Of a stretch of DNA of 18,085 nucleotides, positions 15,241 through 18,085 are shown in pieces (within the stretch, counting starts at the first letter, position 1; every line of letters begins with the position of its first letter). Source of the DNA: JAJFUG01 sp964386505 (lineage in GTDB: Bacteria > Gemmatimonadota > Glassbacteria > GWA2-58-10). The notes beneath the pieces are model-generated. The model had not been told where the DNA came from. It saw nothing but the letters and a program-made list of their open reading frames with translations, and made no database searches. The position numbers were made by a program, and so were the translations under genes. The stretch is from positions 1 to 18,085 of the forward strand of contig CAYLSM010000079.1 in assembly GCA_964386505.1 (NCBI GenBank). Reading direction: 5' to 3'.

Positions 15241-15246
15241 GTGCGG

Positions 15247-16719
15247 ATGGAAAACCAAACCGCACAGATCGGTTCCGGAACCTCCCGCTGGGTCCTGGGC
15301 GCGGCAGTGGCGTTTGTCGTGCTCACCTGGGGCTCGGCTTTTGTGGGCATCCGGGACGCGATCCAGAGCTATTCGCCCTCACACCTGGCCCTGCTGCGTT
15401 ACGGCGTGGCCTCGGTGGTGATGCTGGTCCTGGCTCTGGTCCGCGGCGCCCGCCTGCCCAGCGCCGCCGACTTTCCCCGCCTTTTCCTGACCGGCCTTTT
15501 CGGCATCGGCATCTACAACCTTCTGCTCAACTGGGGCGAGCAGGTAGTCTCGGCCGGTTCGGCCAGCCTGCTGGTCAACACTCTGCCCATCCTGACCACC
15601 GTGCTGTCGATCATTTTCCTGGGGGAGCGGATCGACCGGGTGGGTTGGCTGGGCATGCTGGTCAGTTTCGCCGGCGTCACCCTGATCGCCCTGGGAGAGG
15701 GTGGTCGGCTCAGCCTGGAGCCGCGCGCGCTGGTGATCCTGGTGGCAGCGTTCTGCTCTGCGATCTACCTGGTGGTGCAGAAACCGCTGCTCGAGCGTTA
15801 CACCAGCCTGGAATGCGTGGCCTGGGCGATCTGGACCGGCACGGCGCTGCTTCTGCCTTTCGGCTGGGGCCTTCCCGAGCGGATCGCCACCGCGCCGGTG
15901 GGCCACACCCTGACCGTGGTTTACCTGGGAGTGGTGCCCGCGGCGCTGGCCTATTTCTGCTACGGCTGGATATTCAGTAAGATGAACGCCAGCCGGGCGA
16001 GCAGTTTCCTGTTTTTCACTCCCGTGGCGGCACTGGCCATTGCCTGGTTCTGGTTGGGCGAGGTCCCGCACCCGCTCTCACTTATCGGCGGGGCGCTGGC
16101 CCTGTCGGGGGTGGTGGTGGTGAACCGCCTGGCCCGTCACAGCCGGGTGGAAAAACATCGTTCTGGCAATACGGCTCAGGGCTTACCGGACATCGACGAG
16201 CCGATCCGGGTGGTCGATTACGACCCGGGCTGGCCCGAGCGTTTCCTCGCGGAGAAGGAGCGCCTGAGCGGCGCTCTGGGACCTCTGGTCCTGGACCTGG
16301 AGCATGTGGGCAGCACCGCGGTGCCGGGGCTGGCCGCCAAGCCGGTCGTGGACCTGCTGGTGGGGGTGGAAAGCCTCGATCTGACGACGGGTACGCTGGA
16401 GCGCATGCGTGGTCTGGGCTATGAATGCATGGGAGCGGCCGGTGTGCCGGGACGGGTCTATTTCCGCCGGCGTGGAGCGGGGGGCGATTTCAACGCGCAT
16501 TTCGTGCTGCCCGGCAGCGACAACTGGCTGCGTAACGTTCTTCTGCGCGACTACCTGCGCGCTCACCCTGAGGAAGCGGCGCGTTACGGTGCGCTCAAGC
16601 TCGAAATAACCCGCTCCGGCGTGGACCGTCTGGTCGAGTACGGAGAGCGCAAACGGGCTTTTGTGAACGAGCTGCGCGGCCGGGCGCGTGCCTGGGGGGC
16701 CGCCCGTTCCGGCAGTTAA
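15247..16719 (+). CDS. EamA (DMT-superfamily) transporter fused to a GrpB/UPF0157 domain
   Basis: 490 residues in one uninterrupted frame. Residues about 12-290 are ten hydrophobic segments in two EamA repeats (TWGSAFVGIRDAI at the start of the first, IFLGERI near its end, and WFWLGEVPHPLSLIGGALAL in the second), as in 10-TM metabolite exporters. A charged linker (about 293-315) leads into a GrpB-like domain (about 318-480) with the family signature VDYDPGWPERF and EHVGSTAVPGLAAKPVVDLL. G355-S356 and D369 match the nucleotidyltransferase-like GS...D motif. GrpB/UPF0157 proteins are small and usually stand alone; their role is poorly known. The GrpB part should lie on the cytoplasmic side if the EamA topology is typical. 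I prefer ATG 15247; GTG 15241 is in frame but also lacks a ribosome site. Both domains are confident; the function of the fusion is unknown. Confidence 0.88.
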   Translation: MENQTAQIGSGTSRWVLGAAVAFVVLTWGSAFVGIRDAIQSYSPSHLALLRYGVASVVMLVLALVRGARLPSAADFPRLFLTGLFGIGIYNLLLNWGEQVVSAGSASLLVNTLPILTTVLSIIFLGERIDRVGWLGMLVSFAGVTLIALGEGGRLSLEPRALVILVAAFCSAIYLVVQKPLLERYTSLECVAWAIWTGTALLLPFGWGLPERIATAPVGHTLTVVYLGVVPAALAYFCYGWIFSKMNASRASSFLFFTPVAALAIAWFWLGEVPHPLSLIGGALALSGVVVVNRLARHSRVEKHRSGNTAQGLPDIDEPIRVVDYDPGWPERFLAEKERLSGALGPLVLDLEHVGSTAVPGLAAKPVVDLLVGVESLDLTTGTLERMRGLGYECMGAAGVPGRVYFRRRGAGGDFNAHFVLPGSDNWLRNVLLRDYLRAHPEEAARYGALKLEITRSGVDRLVEYGERKRAFVNELRGRARAWGAARSGS

Positions 16720-16746
16720 GGACTCTCCGCACCGGCCAAGTCTTTC

Positions 16747-16775
16747 TTGCAGTCACTGTATGGATGGTGTATAAT
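16747..16775 (+). promoter_or_regulatory. Sigma70-type promoter for the DsrE-like / lipoprotein pair
   Basis: TTGCAG (16747-16752), a 17-base spacer and consensus TATAAT (16770-16775). The expected start near 16783 gives a leader of about 70 bases before the ATG at 16852. There is no extended -10 motif here, in contrast to the two 19-base-spacer promoters at 13681 and 13998. Confidence 0.6.
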
Positions 16776-16851
16776 CAGCCTGTCCCACCTGTAAGCGTTG
16801 CTCACTCCTTGTAGCTTCTCAAGAAGTCCAATCGACCATGGGAGGCGCCGC

Positions 16852-17316
16852 ATGTTCAAAGGCAGATTTTCCAAAACAATCCTGGGACTGTTGGTTCTCG
16901 CCCTGATCACCGCTTTCTGCTGCGTGGTGGACAATTCCAGGCAGATCGCCCAGGAGGAGCACCGCGACGGGGTGTTCATCCATGTCTCCCACGGCTCCGA
17001 GGCCCCGCAGCGCGTGCTGATGGCCTTGACAATGGCCGGGAAGATGAGCGAGGACAAGGACGTGCTGGTCTATTTCGATATCACCGGCGTGCAGGCGGTG
17101 TTGAAAGAAACCCCGGACATCACCTTCGGGGAGTTCGCCTCCTGCCAGGCTCAGCTCAAGGCCTTGCTGGACAAGGGCGTGGCGCTGTATGTCTGTCCGG
17201 GTTGCCTCAAGGCCGCGGGCAAGACCGAGGTGGATGTGATCGACGGAGTGAAGATCGCCGAGAAAGAGGCTTTCTTCGATTTCACCGAGGGACGTATCCT
17301 GACCCTGGATTACTGA
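16852..17316 (+). CDS. Exported or membrane-anchored DsrE-fold protein
   Basis: 154 residues. A single hydrophobic segment (about 9-27) follows a basic start, indicating export or anchoring. The Cys pair at its end does not form a standard lipobox. The rest matches the DsrE/DsrF-like fold: GVFIHVSHGSEAPQRVLMALTMAGKM (start of fold), VLVYFDITGV, and a C-terminal VCPGCLKAAGK in which C115 and C118 form a CxxC; C98 is a further cysteine. Cytoplasmic DsrE-type proteins relay sulfur via a conserved cysteine; an exported member with CPGC might bind metal or do thiol chemistry, but this is inference. ATG 16852 has GGGAGG six bases upstream, which fixes this start over a longer frame from 16798. The next gene begins 16 bases after the stop, so the two are likely co-transcribed. 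Confidence 0.75.
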   Translation: MFKGRFSKTILGLLVLALITAFCCVVDNSRQIAQEEHRDGVFIHVSHGSEAPQRVLMALTMAGKMSEDKDVLVYFDITGVQAVLKETPDITFGEFASCQAQLKALLDKGVALYVCPGCLKAAGKTEVDVIDGVKIAEKEAFFDFTEGRILTLDY

Positions 17317-17332
17317 GACCCGGAGAGACACG

Positions 17333-18085
17333 GTGCAGATGAAAACTATCCTGGCCACCCTGATCCTGCTGCTGGTCGCCTGTGCCCCGCCGCGAAGCGA
17401 GGTAAAGCCGTATCCACCCCTGGCGCTGCATCCCGACAACCCGCACTGTTTCCTTTTTCGCGGCAAGCCGACACTTCTGATCACCTCGGGTGAGCATTAC
17501 GGCGCGGTGCTCAACCTGGATTTCGATTATAACCGCTACCTTGACGCCCTCGCAGCCGACAGCCTGAATCACACCCGCACCTGGGCCGGCACCTACCGCG
17601 AGATTCCCACCTCGTTCGGGATTACCGAGAACACCCTGGCCCCGCTGAACGGGCGCTTCATCTGTCCCTGGGCGCGCAGCGACCAGCCGGGCAATTTCGA
17701 CGGGGGGAACCGGTTCGACCTGAACCGCTGGGACGAGGCCTATTTCGCCAGGCTGAAGGATTTCATGGCCCAGGCCGCGGCGCGCGGCGTGGTGGTGGAG
17801 CTGAACCTGTTCTGCCCCAACTACAACGACAGCCTCTGGCTGGCCAACCCGATGAATATCGCCAACAATGTCAACTCCGTGGGCGACTGTCCGGCCACCG
17901 AGCCCTACACCCTGAAGCATCCCGACCTTCTGGCAATTCAGGAGGCGGTGGTGCGCAAGATCGTGGCCGAGTTGAAAGACTGCGACAACCTGTTCTACGA
18001 GGTCTGCAACGAGCCGTACTGGGGCGGGGTGAGTCTGGAGTGGCAGCACCGGATCGCAGACATCATCGCCGACGCCGAGAAGGGA
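17333..18085 (+). CDS. Lipoprotein resembling clan GH-A glycoside hydrolases, cut by the window edge
   Basis: The frame is open to the window end (about 250 residues seen, C-terminus missing). The start is either GTG 17333, with GGAG seven bases upstream, or the in-frame ATG 17339, thirteen bases from it; I prefer GTG on spacing. A lipoprotein signal ends LVAC (Cys15 counted from the ATG), so it is probably a membrane-anchored lipoprotein. The mature part has FLFRGKPTLLITSGEHYGAV and NYNRYLD-like spacing, NHTRTWAG, a helix followed by VVVELNLF, and FYEVCNEPYWGG. In the last, E225 of the Asn-Glu pair occupies the acid/base position typical of GH5-like (beta/alpha)8 glycosidases. The nucleophile would lie beyond the edge. 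Similar DUF4038-type or cellulase-family proteins share this start. The substrate is unknown. Confidence 0.72.
   Translation, partial: MQMKTILATLILLLVACAPPRSEVKPYPPLALHPDNPHCFLFRGKPTLLITSGEHYGAVLNLDFDYNRYLDALAADSLNHTRTWAGTYREIPTSFGITENTLAPLNGRFICPWARSDQPGNFDGGNRFDLNRWDEAYFARLKDFMAQAAARGVVVELNLFCPNYNDSLWLANPMNIANNVNSVGDCPATEPYTLKHPDLLAIQEAVVRKIVAELKDCDNLFYEVCNEPYWGGVSLEWQHRIADIIADAEKG

Overview
The window is GC-rich bacterial chromosomal DNA with outer-membrane machinery: a TonB-dependent receptor with a carboxypeptidase-regulatory-like N-terminus, a lipoprotein signal and exported enzymes. It is therefore a diderm. The receptor architecture, the fused MFS/spermidine-synthase-like protein with TPR repeats, and the many-PAS hybrid kinase resemble the FCB superphylum and related uncultivated lineages; this is an inference from gene content, not a placement. 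I see no rRNA, tRNA, IS element, integrase or CRISPR array.

Layout. (1) 26-3157, minus strand: a large TonB-dependent receptor whose reading frame stops just before a Ser-Phe-stop, as if the last barrel strand had lost its end. (2) 3158-3984: an unusually elaborate non-coding region. It holds duplicated Shine-Dalgarno-like 11-mers, several inverted repeats, a minus-strand terminator-like hairpin, two strong sigma70-type promoters pointing at each other, and a near-perfect 14-bp hairpin just before the next gene. (3) 3985-9203, plus strand: a probable two-gene operon of large membrane proteins that both end in TPR arrays. The first fuses a 12-13 TM transporter-like domain to a spermidine-synthase-like Rossmann domain with a degenerate active site. 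(4) 9262-13341, minus strand, convergent with that operon: a soluble hybrid histidine kinase with about six PAS domains, one GAF domain and a C-terminal receiver. (5) 13342-13749: a divergent intergenic region with a 14-bp palindrome, a GC hairpin and an extended -10 promoter. (6) 13750-18085, plus strand: an FmdB-type zinc ribbon protein, an exported aldose-1-epimerase-like protein, an EamA transporter fused to a GrpB (UPF0157) domain, an exported DsrE-fold protein, and a lipoprotein resembling clan GH-A glycoside hydrolases that runs off the right edge.

How the parts may work together. The receptor, secreted mutarotase-like protein, EamA-type exporter/importer and surface glycosidase-like lipoprotein would fit a cell handling glycans or other large nutrients at its envelope, but most of these genes appear to have their own promoters and no single pathway is demonstrated. 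The two membrane-TPR genes are the best candidate for an undescribed system: they are adjacent and co-oriented, combine an MFS/SAM-domain protein with a second polytopic TPR protein, and lie behind the complex leader region. The kinase carries its own receiver and no DNA-binding partner is present here, so its output is unknown.
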